A stretch of 64,000 bases of DNA from Adiantum capillus-veneris. Its lineage: Eukaryota > Streptophyta > Polypodiopsida > Polypodiales > Pteridaceae. Position 1 is the stretch's first letter. Each line of letters starts with the position of its first letter. The DNA is taken from NCBI GenBank assembly GCA_014529385.2, contig CM043952.1, positions 151,185,057 to 151,249,056 on the forward strand, given 5' to 3'. The translations under genes and the position numbers were made by a program. Below, piece by piece: positions 1 through 10,097 of the stretch. The notes below the pieces were generated by a model. That model saw only the letters and a program-made list of their open reading frames with translations, searched no databases and was not told where the DNA came from.

Positions 1-1035
1 GTTTTGTGTCACCGAGAGGCACGCGCATCAGCAGCAATCCATTGAGGTCCAAGATAATCAACCTCTGTAAAAGTTGACAAGTATATATAAGTAGTTAGAA
101 GCTGAACATATTTTGCTATACTTGAATAGACATTACCGGAACAACCGTATCTATAGGTAGCAAGGGTCCCTACTGACACACTCACTACTGTGGAACAATG
201 TCAATATGAAAACCAACCACAAGGCTAAGCTAGATTCCAAAGAAGCATCAAATAGATAAGCAAGCCTTTGAAAAGGCTCTACAACCTTCAATCAAGCAAA
301 TTTCACAAGAGCTTCAAAGATCATAAATGCTGAGAATAGGAATCCTCACCAGCAAATGCCAATAAACAAATTTCTTATACCCACATCTTGCACAACATAA
401 AACCTTTCCATGCATTGACTGTGTATGCATAATAGGGCTACCTTACAAGGCCTGCATAGGCACATTTTTGAATTTCCCAAGCACAACAAATATCTTTGGT
501 GATACCTTGTCACCAAAGGAGGACTCCAAATAAGAGGGGGGCAGGCATTCTAAATGCGGACCTATTATTATGAATATTAGAAGGAAATATTTTGTGAGTT
601 GTATTGAATTTTTGAGTTTAATTGTGATGTTTTTGATTGACGTCATAATAGTGTTACAAGAGGAGTACGGGAAAAAAATCCATACATGAACCCCTAAGGA
701 CATGTGTACAGTGTACATAGCGTTTAATTCTATTAACTTGATTTTTCTTTTTGGGTTGAGTTGATTTTTGGTTTTATTTTGTTATTTTTGAGATTTTCAA
801 CAAAAAACAAAAGAGTAGGAAAATTTCATAATCCAGATGAAGAAAAGACTGAAGAAATGTCAAGCCGTACAAAGAAAAGAAGGTCCAATAAAATGACGAC
901 ACTTCATGAGGTATGCCTCAAAAGACATACACACACGGATAGAATGTCAAAGGGAAGAAAAGAACGTTGATCAGCCTTTGACTGTAATAGAATGGTCATA
1001 AAAATCCAAGATGGACTACAAGGACAAAGGAAGAT
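1..1035. other. Left flank with no recognised gene
   Basis: AT-rich DNA. Only short open frames (under 95 codons) occur, with no recognisable domain. The last five bases, AAGAT (1031-1035), are the probable left target-site duplication of the large element that begins at 1036. Confidence 0.5.
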
Positions 1036-4000
1036 TGTAAGGTCTAATTAAAGCTTTAGGGAAATCATTGGACATACAAACGGGTAAAGCACTATCTCAA
1101 AAGAAGTTAAAAATGGTATTTTTGGAATCTTAAGCACAACAAACCCCGGGCTAGAAACTTCCAAAATTAAATTCGGACAAAAACTGACCTAGCTAGTCCT
1201 TCCGGAAGATTCAATGTGAATTAAATTATTAAGAAAAATTGAATGGTTGCAGTAATCATTTAAGCATAGACTTTACTAAAGGCCTCCCACATATTTTACA
1301 GATATTTATCAACTAAGCAAAAAATAGGTCAAAATTTAGCAGATTTGATTTTTAAAGCTGGCAGGTGATGGGAGGGGTCATCACTGACTTGTTGGGGACA
1401 CAATTAGCAGCAGGGGATGCCATCTTGAGCCTGGGGGCTACTTGAGCTGCAAGCAACTAACATTTTCAGCCTATGAGAGCTTAGGAGTGCAAGAAACATA
1501 ACTACCAAAGGTCATAAGTATCATTATCCACTTGTGCTAATTATACCATAGTTAACACTAGAATGGTAACCTAACAGGACATAAAAGTGTCCTTTCAGGG
1601 TTTTGGGAAAAATTTCCAAAACCATAGTAGATCCACTCATTTTGAAAAATCCTTTCATGAGCTTATAGTTCAATAACTACTACATATGGAAAAAATGAGA
1701 AACTTGTAATTTTTCTCATCCCTTGGTCACTACAAGCCTCCAAAGTTGATGGACCAATGCATTTTGCCCAAAACATCAATTTCTTACGGTTGATTGCATA
1801 TAAATAAGAGTGGAGATTTTTGTAGGACATGAGATAAAATGCGCTGTTAACTTCAATGGGTTGGTGACCAAAACATATGGTTGCTTTTACCTCACTAATT
1901 TTTTTTTGGGCAAAAAAAATAGGTACAAAAAAGTTGCATTTTTGCCATTCTGCGGACCTATCATCAAAGTTTCTATAGTCACGCTCAATACAGAAACTAT
2001 ATAGATGTTTTCTTAGTTCCCTTTGGGCCTCTGGATTCAAAAGGAGCCATGGAGCATGTAGAAAGAATAATGGATTTGTTACAATTGGAACCTTGGGGGC
2101 AATGATAAAGTGCTAAATATAGCAAACATGAAAAAACTGGGTTTAGCATTATGACCTCTAGAAACCCATAGAAACTACTCAATATCTAGCCAAGTTTATA
2201 GTCTATGATTAGATATGGTCACTACCTACAAAATACACACAATTGGCCTAAGAAACTAGCAGTATTGAGAAAGTTATACTTGCTACTCTAAAATGTATCG
2301 TATTCTTCAGCAATCAAAAAACTCAACCATCATCATATACTATGACACATAGCATATTAGGTCCCCCAAAACTCAAGGAAGATTAGCTTTATGTTATACA
2401 TTACACTTACACAATCAAAATTGAATTTGGTTATCAAGAAAGCCACCAAAAAAATCATAAAAGTGCTAATTTTGGCCAAAAAACAGGATTATGCAATTCT
2501 TGTAAATTGGTCATAACTTTCAATTTTAACACTTAGCTCTCCCTACAAGCATCAAAACATGTTGAGAACTATGAAGGCCTAACCTCTAGCCATCTAAACC
2601 TCACAAACATGAAGTTTAGAGTGGTATAGTTGCCAAAAATTGAAAAAAAAGCCAAAAACAGGACCCGTTTTTTCACACAGTTTAGGTTCAAAAATGTTGT
2701 GCAAGAGTAAGGTTAATGGTGAGATCGATACTCAAAAAAAAATGCTAAGTTTTTTTCAGCTCATAAGACAACTTTGTGGATAGATAGCACCTAGAAATTC
2801 ATTTTCATACTCTTCAAATAATTCAAGCAAAATGGTCACTTAACAATACACAAAAGTGTCCAAGGACATAAAAGTGTCCTGTTACCATTCTAGTGTTATA
2901 TTAAATAGTCAGCTAAAAAATTATAATTGACCAAAGTATCTATTTTTAGCTAAAGATTAATGAAAATAAATAGACATTGCAGTCAAAAGTTTCTAGGAAA
3001 ACTACAACCAATGATAAAAAGTTAAGAAAATAAAATCTTTAAGAGAAACTAGATAAAATAAATATTAAGCTCATAGTAAGCAAATTCCAAGCTTATAATT
3101 GGATGAGAAAATTTAAAAAAGGATATAAAAAATTATAAGAAAATTAGAATAACTTAGAAAACCCTTAAGGAAGCTTTGGAAAAAGTTATCGTACCTATAT
3201 AGGCAAATAAGAAGTTACTAGGTCAAGAATTTACCAATTAAGACTACAAATTTAATCTTGATTGGGTTAAGATTGAATACAAATGTTAAGTTTAGCTTTT
3301 GATAATGTACCTAATGATTATATGTCCTTTTTAAAAAAGGATAAGAAGTTATGGCACCTAAAAGGACCCGAGAAAATCATATGTTTGATGATGAGGATGG
3401 AGCTCCAAAAAAGAACTAGAACATCACACGATGACAAAGTCGGGCCTAGTATTCGGCCTACTGATGAGAGTGTACAAGAACCGATGCTACAACAAATGCC
3501 AAATCAGTCCCAGGTGGGTCTTTGTTATAATTAAGTCTAGATAATTCAAGTTTTTCTTTATATATTAACATTGCATACGGAGTAAGGAATTAGGAAATAT
3601 AAAAACTAGCTGAAAATGGAAGACATCTTCCAAGAAACTAACGTGCATTTGTTTGTAAAATTAGGAATGAATTGTTTGGATTAAAACTGATTAAATTAGG
3701 AAAGATATGATTCATCATCCTTAAGACAACTTGTCTCAAGACACCTCCGACTCCTTGGTATATTTTGATGAATAATGATGGTTTTCCAAAGTCGGTTACC
3801 CCCCTGAACGATGAGTTTCTACTCCGTGTCATGTCGATGTTTCTACATAAGTTAGGATATTGTTTTTATCCTAGGGGAGCCGCCCGGTTGTATGGGCAAG
3901 CGGTTGTGCCCTCACACCTGTTAGGGGGGAAAAAGCATTGGTTGATGATACCTTAGCCCAACTTTTGAAAGTCATAGGGCCAAAATAGTTTTGGACTTTT

Positions 4001-4189
4001 AATATTTTGTCTCGTTTTTGCTACGGGATAGGACTAGGTCTTCTTCTAGGGCTATAGACCCAAGCCACCAATGGTAAAGGTCTATTCCTTGGATTTTTCT
4101 TGTTTAGAGACTCTGATTTTTTATTAGGCCTAGAGACCTGTCAAGGACCCCATCTCGATTTTTGGTGTTGGTGGGTTGGGGACCTCACA
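1036..4189 (+). repeat. Element A 5' LTR, rearranged
   Basis: Positions 1036-1500 match the first 480 bp of the 3' LTR (7958-8440). The match then jumps to the 3' LTR from about 12840 onward. About 4.4 kb of LTR body, including the TATA box at 8448, is therefore missing here. The copy also carries the insertion at 1555-2896 and a block at about 3290-3835 with no counterpart in the 3' LTR. It ends GACCTCACA just before the PBS. A 5' LTR without its promoter should not start a genomic transcript. Confidence 0.75.
1555..2896. mobile_element. Non-autonomous DNA element with ACACTAG termini (TA target)
   Basis: A 1342-bp insertion in the 5' LTR. The left end reads ACACTAGAATGGTAAC and the right end is its inverted counterpart, ending CCATTCTAGTGT. 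Both ends carry a subterminal palindrome-like motif around GGACATAAAAGTGTCC. The element is flanked by TA on each side (1553-1554, 2897-2898), and the 3' LTR supplies the uninterrupted site near 12885. No transposase frame is visible; the open frames inside are short and unrecognised. The TA duplication suggests a Tc1/mariner-like mobiliser, but the CACTA-like terminus leaves another class possible. Confidence 0.65.
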
Positions 4190-4191
4190 AT

Positions 4192-4203
4192 TGGTATCAG
4201 AGC
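4192..4203 (+). other. Primer-binding site of element A (initiator Met tRNA)
   Basis: TGGTATCAGAGC lies two bases after the LTR end GACCTCACA. This is the usual PBS of many plant LTR retrotransposons, complementary to the 3' end of initiator methionine tRNA. It fixes the 3' border of the 5' LTR and the transcription direction. Confidence 0.9.
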
Positions 4204-4327
4204 ATGTGTTAATAAAAGTCTTGAACCTAGGAAAAGATATAAAGTGTTAGGTTGAAATAAGTGATCTTTGATAAATTAAATTAATAAAGAGGGAGAGAAA
4301 GAAAGAGAGATAATTATCACCATCTTT

Positions 4328-4798
4328 GCAGGAAGATTTCCATCAGGCCTATTGCAAATTCATGGATTTCAACATTAGGTTTATGAGGGCTTGCCTATAT
4401 CGACACTATTCAATACAAAAAGCCGTGATGAAATGGCTAGATAAGAGATTTTTTCTTCCACTTGGAGGATCAATTGGTCAGGATCTGGTGGAATTTTCTT
4501 TATTGATGCGGGAGAGTTAGAAGGTTTAGAACTAAATGTGTAGAGACTTAAATGGGCTGAAGATCTTCAAGTAATTGAAGTATGCTTTTTCATTGGGACA
4601 GAGAATCCAGAGGAAACCTTTGTAGTGGATGGTGCCCAAGTATCACATAATCAATGGGTGTTTGATCAGGTGTCTAAAGTAATCTACCTAGGTAGAATTA
4701 GACCCATAGGTGTAGGCCCTAGTTTTAGTGGACCAAAAGATGTTGTATATTTTGATCCTATATCTGATCCACCCAAAGTCCACAAGATTCTAGTATAG
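4328..4798 (+). pseudogene. Unrecognised pre-gag reading frame of the A/B family
   Basis: A frame of about 156 codons between PBS and gag, interrupted in A by stops after 'HGFQH', 'DEMAR' and 'LELNV'. Its C-terminal half is open and protein-like (for example FFIGTENPEETFVVDGAQ and PKDVVYFDPISDPP), ending at TAG 4796-4798. Element B carries the same frame at 15179-15649 with identical length and no indels, two shared stops and the same terminal stop. Preservation of frame suggests a former protein, possibly captured host sequence or an extra retrotransposon ORF. I recognise no family. Confidence 0.45.
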
Positions 4799-5007
4799 GA
4801 TTGTCGTCGCCTTTGTACATAGTAGGATCTTCATGGATTGTATTAACTCTTGTACATACTATGATTCTCATAAGTATGCTATAAGCACTTTTGTTTATGG
4901 TTTGGCAATTGTCTTTATCATGTGTGCAAAAGTTTTGAGTATGAGATAAGTTAAAAGCATAAGTAAGAGAGATTTCATCTAGTACTAAATTTTACTAATT
5001 TAATCCC

Positions 5008-7087
5008 AGGGTAATACTCGTGTAAATAACCTTTATCCTGTTACTCAAGAGAAGAAACTACTACTAAAGCAAGTCCAACTCCCTACCTTCAAGGGAGAGG
5101 GCCCCAACTTAGAGTGAGATGCCGAAGCGTGTTTAGATGCCATGGATGACTATTTTAAAGCTGCAGGAACTGCTCAGGAAAACCAAACAATGTTGGGTAT
5201 GTTCGGTCTCAGCGGAGATGCCAAACTTTGGTGGAAGCAACAATGTAGAGATAATCCCATGAGTAGTCCGTCTTGGGAGAAAATAAAGCAGGCACTCAAA
5301 GAACGCTATCTCCCTCCTACACATTAGGCTATCAAGATGAAAAAATTCTTTGGTCTACTCCAGCTAGGACTCTCTCTGGAGGAGTACTACACAAAATTTG
5401 TGTCCTTACGACTCTATGCTCCTCAGATGACAATGGAGTAGCAAATTTATAGGGTTTTTCAAGGCCTCAACAAACCCTTCAGTACTCGTCTTGAAGCCAT
5501 GAGGCCTACGTCAATCTAGGGCGCCCTTCTCAGGGACAAGCCTCTTGCAGCTGAAAGAATCAACTCTACAAGGAACTATAATGGATTTAATAACTTTAGA
5601 GGAAGAGCTAGAGGATCTTTCAACCAAGGATATCAACAACGTGGAGTAGTAGTAGTTAGGAACTTGGAGTAGACCTTCCCAAACGTTAGGGGCTATGGAT
5701 GCAATCAAATCCCGGGGGATTCACCATGTAAAACTTACCGCACCACGTAAGTGCAGGGGAGAGGGGTTTTTTTACAAGTTACATAAGTGTATAAGTTAGG
5801 GGTAGGCCCCTAGTAATTTATCTCCCAGGCTTGAAAATAAGGGAGGGGATATCATATTTATGGGATTGGGGGGGGGGGGAGAAGTAAGAAAATGAAAAAA
5901 TGAGAGAAAGTATTTGTGTTTCAAAATCATGGCTTCGCAAAAGAGTTTGCCCTCAACCTTGTGAGTCAATAGCTACAAAGATACATACAAGAACTAACAC
6001 TGCTTTGTATCAATTGCTTGTTTTGTGATTATAGTTCATTTGTTGAGGGATGAAAGCTATAAAGAGTTTGTATAGATGCAAATTTACACGGAGAACCTAA
6101 CGCAACTTTATATCCATGTTTTTGAGTAACTTAGATAGATCATAATTGGACGAGTAGCTAGAGTATAGGTTGAATGGGCACATAGTTTGAAAGTCAAACT
6201 AAGACACTTGAAGGTACATCTAGTTATCAACAGAAGTGGTTTCTTAGTACGTTTCCAATCACTATGCTACACGCTATTTGAATAGTTTTACTCAGCTAGG
6301 CCCATGGTCACATGAGGGCAGTGGACGCAGCCTCCATGGCTAGCAATGATCAGGTGCTTTTTGCATGAGAAAACACCATGTCCATCAGAGAAGTCACATG
6401 ATGCGGTCGCCTTTTCAACAAAACTTGACAAGTTCTGTGTGCATCTCCACTCTGATTCGTTGTTGTGTAGGATGGGAGGGGCTAGGCAGCATAGACCCCT
6501 CGGACACAAATCTTCGTAGCACGCCCATGCAATGGCTTCTAGCTCACCAGAGGGAAGCTTGTCCATTACTCCATGTGATAGACATTCGGGAAGGCGGAAT
6601 GCAGGATTGGTCCATCTCACTGCGGTACATGGCTGTCCGGATACGTCTGACAGAGGCCTTAGATCATGTGAGACCTAAATTTTATATGTAAGATAGGGGT
6701 ATGATATTTTTTTGCATTGATTGTCGTATACGCGTAGAAAGGGGGGTCATATTCCCTAATATGAGTCGTATATAGGGGTTTTGTCAAAGTTGTCCGCTCA
6801 CAGGTGGCGTCCCATTTTGTATATAGAGTGAATCCCCCGGGAATCAAATGGGGCACTATAGAAATAACTGTCCTGAAGAGAAAAACCCTTGAACTATTGC
6901 TACAGTCATTCCTCAAAATCAACGAGATAATCTAAGAGGAGGTAAAAATGGAGGACGAGGTAAAGGAAGAGCAAGAGGAGCCATAGCTTATGAAATCATG
7001 GGAGAACAAACCTTGATGAACGAGGAAGATGAAAGTGCCACTCGTTTTGCCACAATTAACAATCCTAAAGCTCAGCAACAACAATAG
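5008..7087 (+). pseudogene. gag: Element A gag, broken
   Basis: Decayed gypsy Gag. The retrotransposon gag core is recognisable at about 5060-5480 (KLWWKQQCRDNP, then WEKIKQALKERYLP). The zinc-knuckle region follows the interruption at 6842. The knuckle reads GYGCKQMGHYRNNC in the intact arrangement, so the first Cys of CX2CX4HX4C is replaced and RNA binding is probably impaired. In-frame stops include a TGA where copy B has TGG ('LE*DAEA'), and an 1131-bp DNA transposon (5711-6841) splits the frame. The end is a glutamine-rich run (AQQQQ) followed by TAG near 7087. The start codon cannot be chosen; the first coding similarity is near 5008. Confidence 0.7.
5711..6841. mobile_element. hAT-like non-autonomous DNA transposon in element A gag
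   Basis: A 1131-bp insertion with 14-bp perfect terminal inverted repeats, CCCGGGGGATTCAC and its complement, and a perfect 8-bp target duplication AATCAAAT (5703-5710 and 6842-6849). Element B has the uninterrupted site at about 16416-16424, which makes the call unusually secure. Eight-base duplications are typical of hAT elements. No transposase is encoded, so it would be MITE-like. It includes an 11-12 base G run near 5870. A related terminus occurs at 36120. Confidence 0.85.
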
Positions 7088-7779
7088 AAAATTTTGTAAA
7101 CCACTGTAAATTGATAGTGAAAAACTTTGAGTTACTTATATATTATAATGGTATACATTATTTTCTTTTCCAAAATTACATAAGGAATCTAAATTTAAGT
7201 TAGTATTCAATCAAGAAATTAAGGGTAGATCTAGCAAATGAGGAAGAGGTTCTTGATAAAACGAATGAATTCAAATCTTAGAAATGAGATAGTTATCCGA
7301 AAACCAACTCACATTCCTAATTGTACAATATCCTTCCTTGAAAAATGACCTAGATATGTAGGTATTAATGCACAAGAATAATAGGAAACCAAAAGAAATC
7401 TTGGTAAAATACTTCTTAAAACCCTTTACATATTGTTGGTCAACCAAGTTAGAGCAGAGAGGGGATACCTCTGATGCAATTGTGGAAGCGCTTCTGCTGA
7501 ATGCAGATTGCTCAAGATGACAAGAACATGTCGAGCGCATTCAGATTGGCAAAGCTAGAATACATGATACTTATCGAATGCTAATTGCTCTGAATTGTCA
7601 GTTAGATCAAGCGCATTCAAGTTGACAAGGTGGAAATATGGATATTTTATAGAATGGATTTAATCTGGTTTTTGAGATGATTCAATGGGTTTGTATAGGT
7701 TTTTAAGATCGTCTCAACACTGAGAACTTCTTGGGAAAAATTGAGTAGCAAGTAATTAGTAAGGAATTATAGAAACCCC

Positions 7780-7925
7780 AACCAGATTGTATCCTTGAAA
7801 CTAGAAAGAACTTTTAGAGTAATCAGTAACACTTGGTAAAGTGGAAATATTATTCCCCCCAAAGATGCCACTTGGGAAGATGAAACCTCTCTTTTTTAAA
7901 AGACTTTCCCAATTTTGGTTGACAT
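7780..7925 (+). pseudogene. pol: Remnant of integrase C-terminal chromodomain
   Basis: Broken translation contains LVKWKYYSP followed, after a one-base slip in a C run, by KDATWEDE. This is the hallmark end of a gypsy chromovirus chromodomain, which targets integration to modified chromatin. It is the only trace of pol in the element and lies just before the polypurine tract. The rest of pol appears to have been removed by internal deletion. Between the gag end (about 7090) and here nothing else is recognised. Confidence 0.6.
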
Positions 7926-7944
7926 GAGGGCATCTCAAACTCTT

Positions 7945-7956
7945 AAGTTGGGGTGA
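7945..7956 (+). other. Polypurine tract of element A
   Basis: AAGTTGGGGTGA lies immediately before the 3' LTR start TGTAAGG at 7958. It is the expected position and composition for the plus-strand primer of reverse transcription. Confidence 0.7.
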
Positions 7957-8447
7957 TTGTAAGGTCTCCACCTTTCTAGATATAGAGGAACCTACTTAAA
8001 GCCTTAGGGAAAAGCATTGGACATACAAACAGGTAAAGCACTATCTCAAAAGAAGTTAAAAATGGTAATTTTGAAATCTTAAGCACAACAAACCCTAGGC
8101 TAGAAATTTTCAGAATTAAATTCAGACAAAAACTGACGTAGCTAGTCCTTCTTAAAGATTCAATGTAAATTAAATTATTAAGAAAAATTGAATGGTTGCA
8201 GTAATCATTTAAGCATAGACTTTACTAAAGGCCTCCCACATATTTTATAGATATTTACCAATTAAGCAAAAAATAGGTCAAAATTTAGCAGATTTGATTT
8301 TTAAAGCTGGCAAGTGATGGGAGAGGTCATCACTGACGTGTCGGGGACACAATTAGCATCAGGGGGTGCCATCTTGAGCCTGGGGGCTACTTGAGCTACA
8401 AGCAACTAATATTTTCAGCCTATGAGAGCTTAGTAGTGCAAGAAACC

Positions 8448-8455
8448 TATAAATA
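8448..8455 (+). promoter_or_regulatory. TATA box of the A-family LTR
   Basis: TATAAATA in the context CCTATAAATAGGACCC is a strong plant core promoter match. It is conserved in copy B at 17776-17783. Transcription would be expected 25-35 bp downstream, near 8480, so U3 would be only about 0.5 kb of the 6.1 kb LTR. The 5' LTR of element A has lost this site. Confidence 0.65.
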
Positions 8456-8794
8456 GGACCCTTTTGCTTCACAATTTCACAGACTCGGAGTCCTGGCCAT
8501 TTAATGTCTCTCACATAGAGAGAAACTCTACCCAAAAATCACTAGAGAGAAAACGTATAGCTGATTATCTATGGTAATTAGCCTAATCCCTTTTTAATTA
8601 GAAAAATTATACTAATTTAGCTATGTTTTATTAACTTAATCTAATTAATTAAGAAGATTAAACTTATCTACACTCTAACTTACTCTCTTAATTCTTAATA
8701 TTCTACTAATTACTTAGATTAAGATTAGGGATATTAATCTAATTAAATATTAATCCATATTAGGACTGAAATTAATCTTTTTGGTCTTAAATTA

Positions 8795-10095
8795 ATACTA
8801 GTTCTGTAATTGGACAATCAAGTGTCCTGTTTTTCTACGAAGTTTTGGCAATTTATTATCAAGCTAGAAAGAAGTTTTTTACACCTTGCTTCTACCATAG
8901 GTTGGTTATGAGGAAAAGAAAACATTAGATTTTTCTCCATGAAAAAATACAAGCCATGTAGAGAGAATTATGGTAATTTCTAAGTCATAATTTTTTGTAA
9001 AATTTCAAGCTGTTTTACCAAAAAAATCATAAAATTCTTATACCTTTTTGTAGACGTGAGCTTTTTTATGTTTTTAAAAGCCAAGTGCGAATACTTAGTG
9101 CTACAAAACAATGGAATGACCTTCAAGGAATAGTTTAAAATTTATTTGCAAGCTATAAACATAATTTCGTACTTGAGCACGTGCTTACTAAGAGCATAAT
9201 TTTGGCCTTTCAAAGGTCCTCTCATGGAATTGGGTCTATTCTAGTGCAATTTGACAGCATCAAATGACTTTATATGTTAAAACCAAGAAACTACGTATTT
9301 TTTTGGCTCCCTAACTTGCTTAAATCTCGTTGCTTACACCCTATCTTGAAATTTTGATTGTGCAAAAACTGTTGAAAATCTTAAATCCTCCACAATAACA
9401 TTGAAACCAAGGTTTTAGGTATCCCATTTGTATTCATACCATGCACTTTGATACATTTAGTAGATATGTGTGGAAAGTTTGAAGTTATTTGAGGTTTTGC
9501 ATACTTATGTCTCAAGAATTAAAATATCAAATTTTTTGCATGCACAGTTTTGAATGTTTGAAATGATCCAAAAATTGTTTCTTACCAAAAAGCACTTCTA
9601 CTTGCCACCTTGAGTCCTCATTGGAGAGGGTAAGCAATGTATCACTTTCTAAAACTCTAAAACACATCAGAAACATATTTTTTCTACCCATACAACGATA
9701 TACTTGAAATGGCCATTTTAAACACATAGAAATTTCCTTTATTTTATATACCCTCAAATAAAGTTTTCTGCACATGAAACTTGCAATTATCTATAGCACA
9801 ATTGTAGAAAAGTTGTGTACAATTTTGTACAAGGTCGCTTCATTTTTCTTGAGCTTGTAAAGTTGATTTCTTCAAAGCATCAATTGCAGTCTTATGGGGT
9901 TCCACTTGATGAGTACATCTTTTGATCATGATAGATTCTAAAATGCAAGGTTATATTTTTCAAAGACCCTCTAGCTATCATATTTAATCATATCAAGAGG
10001 GGTTTCTTAAATACACGGTCTGATGCAAGTAGCATTTAATCTAAATTTGTAAAAAAAGGACACTTAAGTGTCTTGTTTTGGTACCAAACCAGTGT
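8795..10095. mobile_element. Non-autonomous DNA element in the LTR (TA target)
   Basis: A 1301-bp block with imperfect inverted ends (ATACTAGTT and, inverted, ACACTGGTT) and TA on both sides (8793-8794, 10096-10097). A duplicate of the flanking LTR sequence at about 10721-10790 lacks the block and acts as an empty site. Subterminal GGACACTTAAGTGTC-type motifs link it to the element at 1555-2896. Copy B carries the same insertion, so it predates the spread of this LTR. No transposase frame is seen. Confidence 0.6.
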
Positions 10096-10097
10096 TA

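Noticed and set aside
443-2182. Short frames of 60-125 codons at the left end
   Set aside because: No motif, high AT, and several lie inside a non-coding DNA element; nothing supports a gene.
4192-4203. Possible tRNA gene fragment near the PBS sequences
   Set aside because: Only the 12-base complement of a tRNA 3' end is present at each PBS; there is no cloverleaf or internal promoter.
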